Assembly (NCBI RefSeq): GCF_030272615.1
Contig: NC_081412.1
Location: forward strand, 344,157,870 to 344,217,869
Direction: 5' to 3'
Source of the DNA: Cryptomeria japonica
Lineage: Eukaryota > Streptophyta > Pinopsida > Cupressales > Cupressaceae
DNA: 60,000 nucleotides
Position numbers and translations under genes: made by a program. The notes beneath the pieces are model-generated. The model was given only the letters and a program-made list of their open reading frames with translations, had not been told where the DNA came from and did no database searches. The number at the start of each line of letters is the position of its first letter. Position 1 is the first letter of the stretch. Of the stretch, positions 47,788-59,386 are shown piece by piece.

Positions 47788-48727
47788 CTATTTAGTATTG
47801 CAAAGCTCTATCATAGTGACTAGGTGACGAATGTTATAGGAGTATTGTTGTAGAAATAGTTGGATTAATTCTTCAAAAGTTTTTATTCCCATAGGTAGGC
47901 TTGAAAACCATTCCATAGCTTGCCCTCCTAAACATCTCAGAAAAAGGTGCATTAGATAGGTTGGTCCATGCATGAACTCCATACATAAAGCACAAAATTC
48001 TCTGACATGGTCTTGAGGATTTGAGGTGCCATCATATTTGTCAAATTTAGTGATCTCCACTCGTGAAGGAAATGAAGGCATGTAAAGGTTTTTATCAAAT
48101 GAAAATGGGTATATCGTGTCCAGAGAATATTGTTTTGATGATTTATCTTTGTTTTTCAGTTTTATGATCTCAGTCCGTAACACTTGTAATTGTTTGTTTA
48201 CCATTGCCAAGGGTGTCTCTTCCTCTTTAGTGATGAGGGCCTCAACGTTATAACCAGTAGGAAGTTTAGTGCCTTGCTTTGCTAGTTCTAGAAAATAGTC
48301 TTCTTTTTCTGTAGCCATGATAATCTTCTTCATTTTTTGGAAATCTTTATCCTTTTGACATTTATGAATATCAGTTTTTGGAGGTTCAAAGGCTTCAGAT
48401 TCACTTGATGAGGAATCACTATCGGTATCATGGATACTAAGGTCGTCATTGTGTTTAGCAACTTGTCTTTCTTGTTTTATTCCAGATATGGTGGGAGACA
48501 AGGGTTGATCATAAACTGGTATATCTGATGATGAAGGTTTAATTAGTGAGAGGATCCTCTACTTAAAATGGATTATCTTGATATGAAAAGGATTTTCCTT
48601 TTCCTTTGGCAGCTTTCTTATGAGAACTTTTGGTTTGAATAGGCCTTTTAATTTGATTGATGTGACCTAAAGTTGTTTGTGATGTAGAAGTCAAGATCAA
48701 ATTTGGAGCTAGTTGTTCGTTTAACAT
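47788..48727 (-). pseudogene. Tat gag, N-terminal and capsid part
   Basis: The 237-codon frame from 48501 begins with an acidic Ser-rich stretch (about residues 20-45) and holds the capsid motif FDKYDGTSNPQDHVREF near residue 155 and AMEWFSSLP near 200. Upstream, after a frame change and a TAA at the end of the 48563-48727 piece, an N-terminus starts at an ATG that lies across the TAACA target duplication of the gag-only element. Confidence 0.78.
48722..48726. repeat. Target-site duplication of the gag-only element, left copy (TAACA)
   Basis: Repeated at 53481-53485. Confidence 0.9.
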
Positions 48728-50256
48728 GTTGGATATCAAATCAACTGATTGGATAAGTTCTAAGGAAATGCCAACTCCTATGATCAAACCCTCCAGTTGA
48801 CTTGGCCCACTTACAGAGTGAACCTATTTGGTTACTAACTCTCTCACTTTAGGCTCTACAAGACCTAGGTGGGTATACCTATTCACTAGTGGCTTTCGAT
48901 GACTAGTGCTTTTTATAGGAGATTGAGTGTCTTGATCTAAGTTCTTCCCTGTCTCAAAACGGCATAGGTTCCTAGGATAGGTAGCTTTTAGATAAGTTCA
49001 AGATGGTTATTTGTGAAAGCTATTCTATATTTGCACTTGAAATCTATATATTTACACTATTGCTAGTTTATTCTATATTTCCTACTCAACTAATCCTATT
49101 CCTTTAAAGTAAAGTTAATTGATATGGTAAAAAGTTATGATTTGTGAATGACCAGTGCCTTTCCTGTTATTTGGGCTACAAAGTCTTATATTTCTCTAGG
49201 ACTTAATGTATGATTTGTGAGACAGATTTTAAAGTTACCCCCTTTGGTCAATCTGCTAGTTACTGTTTCTTATGAGATCTGCTAAATGTTTATATCATAA
49301 ACCTCCTGAATGAATTTAACCCTAACCTTAAGGGACCATTCAAGGAAGAACTACAATGAACAATTACAATCCATGAGTAGATCTTTTTAGTCCAAATTTA
49401 TAACATAGGAACATAGACTTCACTGTAAGAATATGAATAACCTTGTCTCCTTTAGATAATATCACAAACAACTGCCTATAGAAAATGAGATAATCCACAA
49501 CACATATGCGAAGGAAAACAACTGATTGAATTGATGGTTCAAAAATAATATAGTATTATCTAGAGTTTATATTATATTTCTCGTCTATTTCCACTTCTTT
49601 CTCTCTCATCTACATTTTTTAACCACTTATATATGTGGTTGAATGGGCACCATACCCCTTTTGAGGTAAAAAGTCACCATTTTACATTAAAATTAACAAA
49701 ACCCTTTGAAATTAATATGCAAACTAGTTAGTCAATAACCTTGCTTTAAACTATCCTTTGGGATTTCATTTTGTCGGCAGACTTAAACTTTAGATATGAA
49801 TCTGAAATTTTTTGTGGTGGTAGGAAACATCCACTTATAAAATGGGTCTTCATCAGATTTGACATTTGCATGCATTTTCATTCCAATTTGATATCTTATT
49901 TCATGCATGTTGAAATAACAGGCTTTTCAGCCTTCTTACGGTCTTTTGTATGGTCTATAGCCAAAAAAACATTGTACAAATCTAATATGTTTACTGGAGT
50001 TTGGAAAATTGATTTTCTGAAATGGGTATTTCTTATATTTTCATGTTTCATTCATTTTAATTCTCTATTCATATCATCTTTCTATAGATCAAAAACACTA
50101 GTCTTTCATAGGGTCCATTGGTATTAATTTATTCATATCCTCCTTTACTCTAGGTGTTAAAATCATTAATCATCCATTATGTGTCATTTCCATGAAGTGA
50201 CCACCATTTTCAATATTAGGGTGCTTTAAATTACTTGGAAATTTGAAGCCCCAACT
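48727..50256 (-). repeat. Gag-only element, 3' LTR (1530 bp)
   Basis: Plus-strand start TGTTGGATATC; the inner end reads CCAACT where the other copy has CCAACA. About 95% like 51950-53480 by eye. Confidence 0.9.
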
Positions 50257-51949
50257 GTGGCTCTGTCTGGGGATGTATGCCCCTTGCGGGCATAGAAAGA
50301 ATTCAGATCTCTGGTGGAGCAGACCATGTGCCTTATTCATTGACCTGATTTGGTGGCCTCAAGCCCCAACAATGAAAATCTATTTTTTCCTCTATCAAAT
50401 ACTTGATTTTGGGCATGTAGCAACATTGCATTTTCGAAAACATCATGATCATTCATCTTGGTACTATCCCAATCAGCCATGCCATTTATTGCTTCTAAAA
50501 CATTTCCCAGTTCTTCATGCAATAGTGATGCTATAGTGTGTTCATTTGGTGTAGTTGATTCTATCTTAGTATAAAATGTATTACTTGAAAATATTTCTTC
50601 CTCATCATATAAAGGATTTGATAATACATGAAAATCCTTTTCACACATACCATGGCAATAGGGATTATGATTTTCCTCTATCACTTCATCACATAAGGGG
50701 TTTGAAAATATTTGAAAGACATTTTCAAATTCACATACCTCTTCTTTATCAATTGTATAATCAAGGTACTCAGGTATGGATTCACTTTCCTCATGACTGG
50801 TACAATATTCTTCATCAATGTTAGCAACAATTTCTTTAGGTTCTGACTTGTACTCACAAACATCATCAATTACTTCTTCATCAGATGGGAATTACAAAGG
50901 GATAACTGATTCTCCTATATATTCATCTTCATCTGCATCTCTTATGTTTATGTTACTCTTATCACACAAATCAAGTAGTGCTCTGATCATCTCCATAGCA
51001 ACTGAACACGCTAATTCCAAATTATCAGGTCTGCATTCCCTCATGAGTAATTCCGCGAGCATAAATATATTAGGCCTTATATCATTAGGTATTTGCAAAT
51101 AAGTTGTCATCATTCTACCAATTAATCCTTTTATAGATTCACCTTCCTTTCTCCTTATGCTAGAGAATGAATTAACATGTGCCAAGGGATCAATATAATG
51201 ATCTGTCTGAATCTGATTATGGAATGTAAAACATTGTGGAGAATTGACTAATGGATTGATGACAGATACATTTTCTTCAATGATGCCATAAAATTCCTCT
51301 AGGAACTACCATTCAAGTTCCTCCCATGATGAGATGCTTTGCAGGGATAACAATCAAAAAATCTTCTCTGCAACATCTTCCAAAGTCATCACGAACAATT
51401 TCATGATCAATTCCTCCACACAAATCTGAAAATTTTCATTAAACCAATAAAATGCTTTCAAATGCTCAATTGGTGATTCACCTTCCACTCCAAGAAACCT
51501 CGGCATATGAGTTTTAAGTTCATATGGGAATGGATATGGATACATAGGGATGTTACTAAAATCCAACAGCCTGTATGCTTCATAAAGTTGCCATCGTGTA
51601 GATGTATGTTGTATCCCTAAACAAGGAGCTTCATAAGAATATGGATACTGATACATTTTGGATTGATATTATATCAACCACTGATCTTTTCTTCATTAAT
51701 TATATATAGAGTCACCACCTCCTTCATAGAGGATAAAATTTATTTTTTATTTCTTTTGAGTTTCTTTTCTTATTGAATTCCAACTGCATAATGGGATGGC
51801 CTTGCGTTAATGACCTTCTTCCGTACATAAAGTTTATTATTTCAGATTCACCACCTTTCTTCTTGAAAGGAAATTATATTTTGTATATGAGTTCTTTCCC
51901 ACAACAGAGTCTTTCTTAAATGAATTTTTCCTCAGCAGAGTCACCAATC
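50257..51949 (-). pseudogene. Gag of the gag-only element, decayed
   Basis: A single minus frame runs from about 51656 (MYQYPYSYE) to TGA/TAA near 50337 with only three or four stops (TGA near 51354, TAG near 51310, TAA near 50890). It encodes a gag capsid-like region (IEHLKAFYWF, MKLFVMTLED, then after the first stop WEELEW and RRKEGESIKGLIGRM, IPNDIRP) followed by a long acidic tail without a zinc knuckle. A length of about 440 residues fits a complete gag. No pol domain follows. Confidence 0.75.
51930..51949 (-). other. Primer-binding-like site of the gag-only element
   Basis: On the minus strand GATTGGTGACTCTGCTGAGG follows the 5' LTR end; it resembles the TTGGCGACTCTGC site of some Ty3 elements. 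Confidence 0.5.
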
Positions 51950-53480
51950 TGTTGGATCTCAAATCAACAGATTGGATAAGTTCTAAGGAAATGCCAACTC
52001 ATATGATCAAACCCTCCAATTGACTTGGCCAACTTATAGAGGGAACCTATTTGGTTACTAACTCTCTCACTTTAGGCTCTGCAAGACCTAGGCGGTTATA
52101 CCTATTCACTAGTGGCTTTCGATGACTAGTGCTTTTTATAGTAGATTGAATGTCTTGATATAAGTTCTTCCTTCTCTCAGAATGGCATAGGTTCCTAGGA
52201 TAGGTAGCTTTTAGATAAGTTCAAGATGGTTATTTGTGAAATCTATTTGATATTTGCACTTGAAATTTATATATTTACACTATTGCTAGTTTATTCTATA
52301 TTTCCTACTCAACTATTCCTATTGCTTTAAAGTAAAGGTAATTGATATGGTAAAAAGTTATGATTTGTGAATGACCAGTGCCTTTCCTGTTATTTGGGCT
52401 ACAAAGTTTTATATTTCTCTAGGACTTGATGTATGATTTGTGAGATCGTTTTTAAACTTACCCCCTTTGGTAAATCTATTAATAACTATTTCTTATGAGA
52501 TCTGCTAAATGTTTATATCATAAACCACCTGAATGAATATAACCCTAACCTTAAGGGACCATTCAAGGAAGAACTACAATGAACAATTACAATCCATGAG
52601 TAGATCTTTTTAATCCAAATTTATAACATAGGAACATAGAATTCACTGTAAGAATACAAATAACCTTATCTCCTTTAGATAATATCACAAACAACTGCCT
52701 ATAGAAAATGAGATAATCCACATCACATATGTGAAGGAAAACAACTAATTGAATTAATGGTTAAAAAATAATATAGTATTATCCAAAGTTTATATTATAG
52801 TTCTCTTCTATTTCAACTTCTTTCTCTCTCATCTACATTTTGTAACCACTTATATATGTGGTTGAATGGGCACCATACCCTTTTTGGGGTGAAAAGTAAC
52901 CATTTTACATTAAAATTAACAAAACCCTTTGAAATTAATATGCAAACTAGTTAATCAATAACCTTGCTTTAAGCTATCCTTCGGTTTTTCATTTGGTTGG
53001 GAGCCGTAAACTTTAGATATGAATCTGCAATTTTTTTTGGTGGTAGGAAACATCCACTTATAAAATGGGTCTTCATCATATTTGACATTTGCATATATTT
53101 TCATTCCAAGTCGACATCTTCTTTCATGCAGGTCGAAATAACAGACTTTTCAACCTTCTTATGGTCTTTTGTATGATCTATAGCCAAAAACACATTGTAC
53201 AGATCTAATATTTTTACTGGAGCTTGGAAAATTGATTTTCTAAAATGGGTATTTCTTATATTTTCATGTTTCATTCATTTAAATTCTCTGTTCATATAAT
53301 CTTTTCTATAGATAAAAAACACTAGTCTTTCATAGGGTCCATTGGAATTAATTTATTCATATCCTCCTTTACTCTAGGTGTTCAAATCATTAATCATCCA
53401 TTATGTGTCATTTCCATGAAGTGACCACCATTTTCAATAGTAGGGTGCTTTAAATTAGTTGGAAATTTGAAGCCCCAACA
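51950..53480 (-). repeat. Gag-only element, 5' LTR (1531 bp)
   Basis: Pairs with 48727-50256 and ends AGCCCCAACA on the plus strand before TAACA. Confidence 0.9.
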
Positions 53481-53485
53481 TAACA
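53481..53485. repeat. Target-site duplication of the gag-only element, right copy (TAACA)
   Basis: Partner of 48722-48726. Confidence 0.9.
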
Positions 53486-55614
53486 TATCGATTGAGAGAA
53501 GCAACTAAGATTTAGTCTAGTTTCAAGAAAGATCTATCTTGTGTAAGACGTGATCTAAGTTACCTAGTTTGATTTAAGAGAAGTGACTAAGACTCAGTCT
53601 GGTGTCGAGAAAAATATATCCTGTGTAAGACATGATATAAGTAACTTAAGTTTGATAAATGGTTGATTGAACTAGCTAAAAGATGATCGACAAAATCGTA
53701 CAACACCACGGTAGAAGTGCACTGTTTAGATTTGTTTATGCTCAGAATGACGATAACTAGTTTTATGCTCACTATAGATTGTTTTAGGCAAGTTTGACTA
53801 TTCTGGACTGACAAAATCAGAGATTCGTATGACAGGTTTTACAGGACCAGACGACAGTTTAATAGCTTTAGGACGATAAAAACAAAATTTCGTACAAGTT
53901 GTTGCCTATGTTCACATGACAGATGGGTATACCTTAGACAACAAATTGATGAATGTAATGTTTTTTCATACGACAGAGGACCAGAGATCAGATGATAATT
54001 CCCTAAGCAGGACAACAATTTATCATATTTTGTACGACACAAAATAAGGACCCAGACAAAAAACTGTAAGACTTGATGAAATTTCATATGACAACAGTTA
54101 TGTAATAGGATGATAAATCAGAAGACTCATACAATAGTTTACTAGACAAAGAGAAAATTATGACAGATGGGTTTTTCAAAGACTGACGACGACCAGTTTT
54201 GAGATAGACTTAGTTTTTGACAGCTGATGTAGACTAGTTTGTGACACAGACAGTTTTGACCAAGATAGAATAGTTTTTGACATGGATAGAGTTTTGACTA
54301 AGATAGACTATTTTTTGACACAGACGGAGTTTTGACTAAGATAGACTAGTTTTTGACACAGACAGAGTTTTGACTAAAATAGACTAGTTTTTTACACGAG
54401 CAAAGTTTTGACCATTGAGTTGTTTATTGTTTTCTCTAGTTTTTTGGTATTTTAGTTTTAGTTTCAGGGACAAAAACATAGTAAACACACAGTATGTATA
54501 ATGAATTCAATCATAGCATGCTAACCCTATGAAAAATTGTAAGAGAAGAAAACCTTTGCTTGCAGACTTAGGTACACACCCAATAGCTAATCAGAATACG
54601 ACCATTGAGTCTCATGCAATGGATTCTCAACGCCGTATTAGCCAACTCCAAACGCTAATGGGGGCACGAAATGGCAAGTATCTTGGGAGAGTTACTATCT
54701 CTTTTGCACAAAGATTATCCCCCCTTTCGAAGGTGAACCGGGTAGCTTCTAATCTTAATTGGTACTAGTAAGGGATTCGTTCAACGCGTCGGGGTATAAA
54801 CTCAATTAAGAGGTCTCCTAGCCTTCAAAACTGAGGTTTGATATACCCGAGGGTACAAAGGAGAGCTATTCCCGAGCACTGTCACTGACTTGATTTTCAT
54901 CAAATCACATTATTTTATAGTGGGTTGGAGTACTTGGCGTTAGCCATTCCCACTTGGGTCATTCCCCTCTCACTGGCGTTAATGGATTTGGCCTTATAGG
55001 ATCTTCGAGAGGGTAGGCCTGCTAAAGTTACACAAATCTCAAACTTAGAAAAAGCCTCAAGGGTCTGGATTTTTGATTGTCTATGCAGACAAGAGCATAC
55101 TCTCCTACCTCTTAGAATTTTCTTAAAACATGAAAGACAGATTTGTCCATTAACCGGATAGCAGTTTAGGTGCCTAAAAATGAATTTAAAGAATACACAA
55201 TATTTACTTGAATCTCCTCAAGCAACCTGCAAAGACAACGAATTAGTATTCATATTGTCTCTATTTGACAAGCATATTCTTCGACAAGCATTCTGCAAAA
55301 AAATGATTACGTTGTGAAAAATTCCTCAAACGAACAACAAGATAGGGTCAACATTAGTATGATAAAAATTGAAAAAGAAAACCTAAAGAATGAATCTCCT
55401 TTTAACCCAAAAACACAAAATACCATATGATGATTCTCACCGAGTCATACAATAATTTGTATGAGATCGCACGATATCTGCGGTTTGTTGTTCAGCACTA
55501 TGGGAAAACTCGTACGATATTTTACAATAACTGTACAGACCAAAATCTGAAAAAATAAAAAATCTAAAAAATAAGAAAAAGTTAGTCTTTGAGGCCGAAT
55601 GATGTAGTCTTCTA
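53486..55614 (-). other. Tat 5' leader (non-coding)
   Basis: About 2.1 kb between the Tat primer site and the gag start, with no protein frame I trust. It holds a 38-bp tandem repeat (54203-54412) and many copies of a TCRTAYGACA-like motif. Confidence 0.6.
54203..54412. repeat. 38-bp tandem repeat, about five copies
   Basis: The unit contains TTTTTGACACAGAC and GTTTTGACTAAGATAGAC. Full units start near 54232, 54270, 54308, 54346 and 54384, with a partial one before. Confidence 0.85.
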
Positions 55615-55633
55615 CCCCACAGTGGGCACTAGA
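55615..55633 (-). other. Primer-binding-like site of the Tat element
   Basis: On the minus strand the LTR ends CACACACA, then TTTCTAGTGCCCACTGTGGG. It resembles the TGGCGCCCACCGTGGGG site typical of Tat-like elements, with decayed CpGs. Confidence 0.6.
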
Positions 55634-55635
55634 AA

Positions 55636-56184
55636 TGTGTGTGTGAAAAGTGGAATAAGTATCTGCAAGCTGTAAGACACAATACTTCAATTAAGTCATT
55701 GCATGTATGGTTAGATAGATATAAGAATGAATAATAAAACCATAACAAATCAAACCAATTCCTTTTTTGATTTCAAGTTCTCAATTTAGAAGAAGAAATA
55801 ATATCTCAAGTTTGATTTCTCTTTCAATTCAATTCTTTAATTTTATTTTCAATTTAACTCTTGCTTTGCATATTGATTCCTCTTTTGTAATAAATTAATT
55901 CTTTTTTTAATGATTAATAGAAAATTTATTAATTAATTAAATATGCTAAGATATTTAAAAAATTAAATAGAATAATTGATCAAAATGATTTTCTTGGAAC
56001 GAATTAATTTATTAAATAAATATTTAATTAATATAGAATAATTCACTTGCCATGTGACATTTAGTGACTAAAGAATTAATTAATTGTGTGCTCAAAGTTG
56101 ATTTAATTACCTTTGGTTAGGACCTTGGTGATGTTCTTGAGATTAGGGGCCCATGGTTTAGGTGACCAATTTTAGGGTATTACA
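55636..56184 (-). repeat. Tat 5' LTR (549 bp)
   Basis: On the minus strand it starts TGTAATACCCTAAAATTGG, a common Ty3 LTR start, and ends in CACACACA at 55636. Its partner is not in the window, so the ends rest on TG/CA and the neighbouring primer site. Confidence 0.6.
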
Positions 56185-56382
56185 GTTATTATTGTTTTGG
56201 TCTTAAGCCGACATGGCATATCATTATAAATGGAATTATGTAATGATATTATTGTAATATCTTTAGGTGACCGACCTAATTGGTTTAGGCCTTAGGGTTT
56301 GTATAAATAAGAGATAGAAACTCTTTGTAAAGTATCATGGTTATTGGAAAGGTCATGGTCAAGGAATGTAATCTGCGAATAT
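56185..56382 (+). repeat. Relic of a copia LTR (Copia-B-related)
   Basis: Segments match the Copia-B LTR order: TTATTATTGTT, GACATG, TTATTGTAATATCTT, CCGACCTA, then TGTATAAATAAG in the place of its TATA box. It is cut on the left by the Tat LTR and on the right by Copia-D. Confidence 0.65.
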
Positions 56383-57814
56383 TGTTGAACACAATATACC
56401 ACTGAGAGGGGGTGAATCAGTGGTTCCTAAATCTTTCCTCTTACTGATCTAACTTCAGACAATCAACTATTTACTTGACCACTAAACAGTCATACTGGTA
56501 ATGCAAGAGAGAAAACTAAAGAGATCATTCACACACAAGAAATTCACAACACCAGATTTATGAGGAAAACCCAATATAGGAAAAACCTTGGTGAGAAGAG
56601 TTGTTGGAGACTACTGCTCCAATCCAGCCTCATAGTTAAAACATAGACTTACAAAGATTTTGGGCACCAACCCAAGGAGCACCAACCTCTGCACTTTTAG
56701 GGCACCAACCCCTAAACCAAGCTTCAAGTTGGCGATGTATATTGAAATACTATTTGAATACAATTGAGGCTTCTTGTTGCAAATGAATTATGCAACTTTA
56801 GAATCAAATAACTCTCTGTTATCTTTCTCTCCCTTTCACACACAGTCTCTCAACACACTGTGTCACACTAGGATACTACTTTCTCTGCCACACCTTACTG
56901 GTTAGGTTCAACTGCCAGACTATGATACTATCGATAGAATCCTCTCACCAGTTTGCTTGCTCACTCACACTGCAACTTGCTCAGAGCACCTTCTAATTTT
57001 TTCTCCTTGCTCACTCTCCCTCTCTTCTCTGATCAATCTTCACAACATCAACTCCGACATCTGTCTAGAGCTCTCATTTCTTATTCTCTATTTTCCCGCT
57101 AGAATGCAATTCAAAAACCTGGGTGGTTAGGGTTTTCTCTTTTCGACACAATCTTCATGAGATCCAATCCCACCTATCTTGGATCAATCACCTATCCTTG
57201 AAGACTGCACCTGCACACATTTTTCATTATCCAATACATGTTTTTCTCAGAGTAGTAATCACTAATCATATTTTCTATCATGAAGTTAGATGACACACAA
57301 AGTGTTCCAGAAGTTTCCTTTATGAGAACATCCTAAATCAGATTTCCTTTACCTTGATTCAGGCGCCAACTGCACCCTGATCTTCCTCTGTCATTCCTTC
57401 TTCCTTGAGCTGCAATCAGTCAGGTGCAATCCCATGATTTGTGGCTCCTTCATTAATGGTGATTATTAGTTTCATCAACCCTATCGATGAGGCTTCACCA
57501 ACCACAACACACTTGCCACCTCTACTCCACATGGCATCACATGGATCAAGACATGGCCTACCAACTCACAGTTAGTCAGGAAAACACATACTGGTATATC
57601 TCTTTTCCAGTAGAGTGTTCTTCTTTTGTTACCCAGTAGAGCATCCTGTACTGGTTACACATCTTCACCTCCAGTAGTGTGAGACAAATTTTAACATTCT
57701 GCCTCTTCATCATAAACAAGCAACCATCCTACCTTCATTATTTATTCTCACTTTTATGTGGATCGCTATCATGTCGGTTGATATCAATGACAACATAGTG
57801 CCAAGATGCCAACA
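56383..57814 (-). repeat. Copia-D 3' LTR (about 1430 bp)
   Basis: On the minus strand it starts TGTTGGCATCTTGG right after an AAAGGGGGAGA tract, and ends with TTCACCCCCTCTC then GTGTTCAACA at 56383. The C-rich run before the end is shared with Copia-A and Copia-B LTRs. Confidence 0.8.
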
Positions 57815-57980
57815 ATCTCCCCCTTTAGCATTGATGTCAACTTCTCAAGATTCACTTCACATCGGTACATTTCTCCCCCTTTGACACAATGACAAAGGGT
57901 ACTTGTGCACTCCCCCTTTGATCCATACTAGGCTCCCCCTTTTACCACTATCATCTCCCCTTGAGCCACATAAAGCCATC
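57815..57980 (-). other. Copia-D 3' leader with five polypurine-tract copies
   Basis: On the plus strand CTCCCC(C)TT-type runs at 57816, 57873, 57910, 57933 and 57954; these are PPT-like on the minus strand. Repeated tracts point to a Sirevirus. Confidence 0.8.
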
Positions 57981-59386
57981 CTAGGCAGGTAACACAACTC
58001 CTAACTTATGGCGGAGGTACTCAAAAGTGTTGACCGGTAATGGTTTGGTGAAAATGTTTGCTACTTGTTCACCAATGGGGACATAATCCATCCTTACCTC
58101 CTATCCTTCAACCTTCTCTCGGAGAAAGTGATATTTGATAGCAATGTGTTTTGTTCTGGAATGCATGACTGGATTCTTTTCTATGTTGATTGCAATCGAA
58201 TTGTCACACCAGATGAGAATAGGTTAAGTGATATCCACCTGTATATCTTTGAGAGTCTGCTTCATCTAAAGCACTTGAGAGAAGCATGTAGCAGTAGTAA
58301 TGTACTCAGCTTCAGCAGTAGATAAGGAGACTGAGTCCTACTTCTTTCTATGCCAAGAGACCAACTGGTCACCTAGAAAGAATGCACCACTACTTGTGCT
58401 CTTTCTATCATCAATACATCCTGCCCAATCGGCATCAGTGTGCTCCCAAGATAAAATTTCCTTGTTTAGGATACCACAAACCATAGCTAAGAGTTCCTTG
58501 TAGGTACCTAAAAATTTTGCTAACAACATTCATGTGTGACTACTTTGGTGTAGCTTGGAATCTGGCTACCATGCATACTGCATGAACTATATCTAGTCTT
58601 GAAGCAGTTAGATACAGTAGACTTCATATCATGAATCTATACAGAGTCTGATCCACTACTAGTGATTCATCATTCTTACTCAATTTGTTGGCGGTCACCA
58701 TGGGAGTACTTTCCGGTTTGCAATCTGCCAGTTGGAATTTCTTCAGCATCTCCTTTGCATACTTGACCTATGAGATAAATATTCCTTTATCTTTTTGTAA
58801 TATATGCAAGCCAAGGAAGTAAGTCAACTCACCAAGCATTGACATCTCAAATTCTGACTGCATCTGATCAGAAAACTCTTTGCAGAGAGTATCCTTGTTG
58901 CCTCCAAAGATGATGTCATCTACATACACAACCACAATAATCATGTGCTTCCCATCTTTCCTTATGTACAAATTACTGTTAGCACTTCCCTTTTTGAATC
59001 CTTTCTCCTTTAGATACTGATATAATCTTGAGTACCATGCTCTAGGAGCTTGCTTCAAACCATACAAAGCCTTCTTTAACCAACACACAAATGTCTCATC
59101 ATCATGCAGCAGAAATCCTTCTGGTTGTGCCGTGTATACTTCTTCTTCTAAATTTCCATTTAGAAAAGCATATTTTACATCCATTTGATATACTTTATAG
59201 CCCTTGTAGGTAGAGTAAACTAGAAACATCCTAATTGCTTCTAGTCTAGCCACTGGTGCAAATGTTTCTTCAAAGTCAATCCCCTCTACTCAAGAGTATC
59301 CTTTGCACACTAGTCTAGCTTTATGTCTTACAATCTTACCTTCTTCATTCATTTTGTTCTAGTAGACCCACTTTGTGCCAATGATA
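57981..59386 (-). pseudogene. Copia-D pol (RT and RNase H), truncated
   Basis: The minus strand gives the RT start (TKWVY near 59370), [13 protein letters not shown] near 59245, YVDD near 58925 and RNase H with HTDADWAG and STAEAEY near 58300-58440, closing at TAG 57981-57983. A TAG at 58766-58768 stands where Gln is expected; a TGA near 59290 and a TAG near 59360 lie upstream, with further stops in 58530-58765. Catalytic residues of RT and RNase H are present. Gag, protease and integrase would lie beyond the Copia-E insertion, outside the window. Confidence 0.85.

Larger units (their letters stand above)
48727..53480 (-). mobile_element. Gag-only LTR retrotransposon (TR-GAG type)
   Basis: Two 1.53-kb direct repeats (48727-50256 and 51950-53480) flank only 1.69 kb. 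On the minus strand the LTR starts TGTTGGGGC and ends GATCCAACA. The interior has a primer-like site and a gag frame, with no protease, RT or integrase. Such elements (terminal-repeat retrotransposons with gag only) are known in plants and depend on other elements for enzymes. TAACA on both sides confirms a true insertion. Confidence 0.88.
1..56184 (-). mobile_element. Host Tat-type Ty3/gypsy retrotransposon (oldest layer, interrupted, left end outside window)
   Basis: Read on the minus strand from 56184 leftward, the sequence gives a 549-bp LTR beginning TGTAATACCC, a primer-binding-like site, a long leader, gag, protease, a G-patch region, reverse transcriptase, RNase H, a second archaeal-type RNase H, and integrase ending near 38.7 kb. 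The RNase H pair and the integrase style (VLPIEVEI motif) are typical of the Tat lineage. The element continues left of 4155 once Gypsy-A is removed, because Gypsy-A is flanked by the duplicated target ACTTT. No 3' LTR resembling 55636-56184 is visible before the left edge. All coding parts carry stops and frameshifts, so this copy is dead. Lineage assignment is by motif recognition only. Confidence 0.68.

Noticed and set aside
54529-54768. Plus-strand frame of 79 codons in the Tat leader
   Set aside because: Lies in the non-coding leader of a minus-strand element, resembles no known protein, and has no neighbouring signals.
58065-58503. Plus-strand frames over Copia-D RNase H
   Set aside because: Shadows of the minus-strand RNase H, which has all expected motifs.
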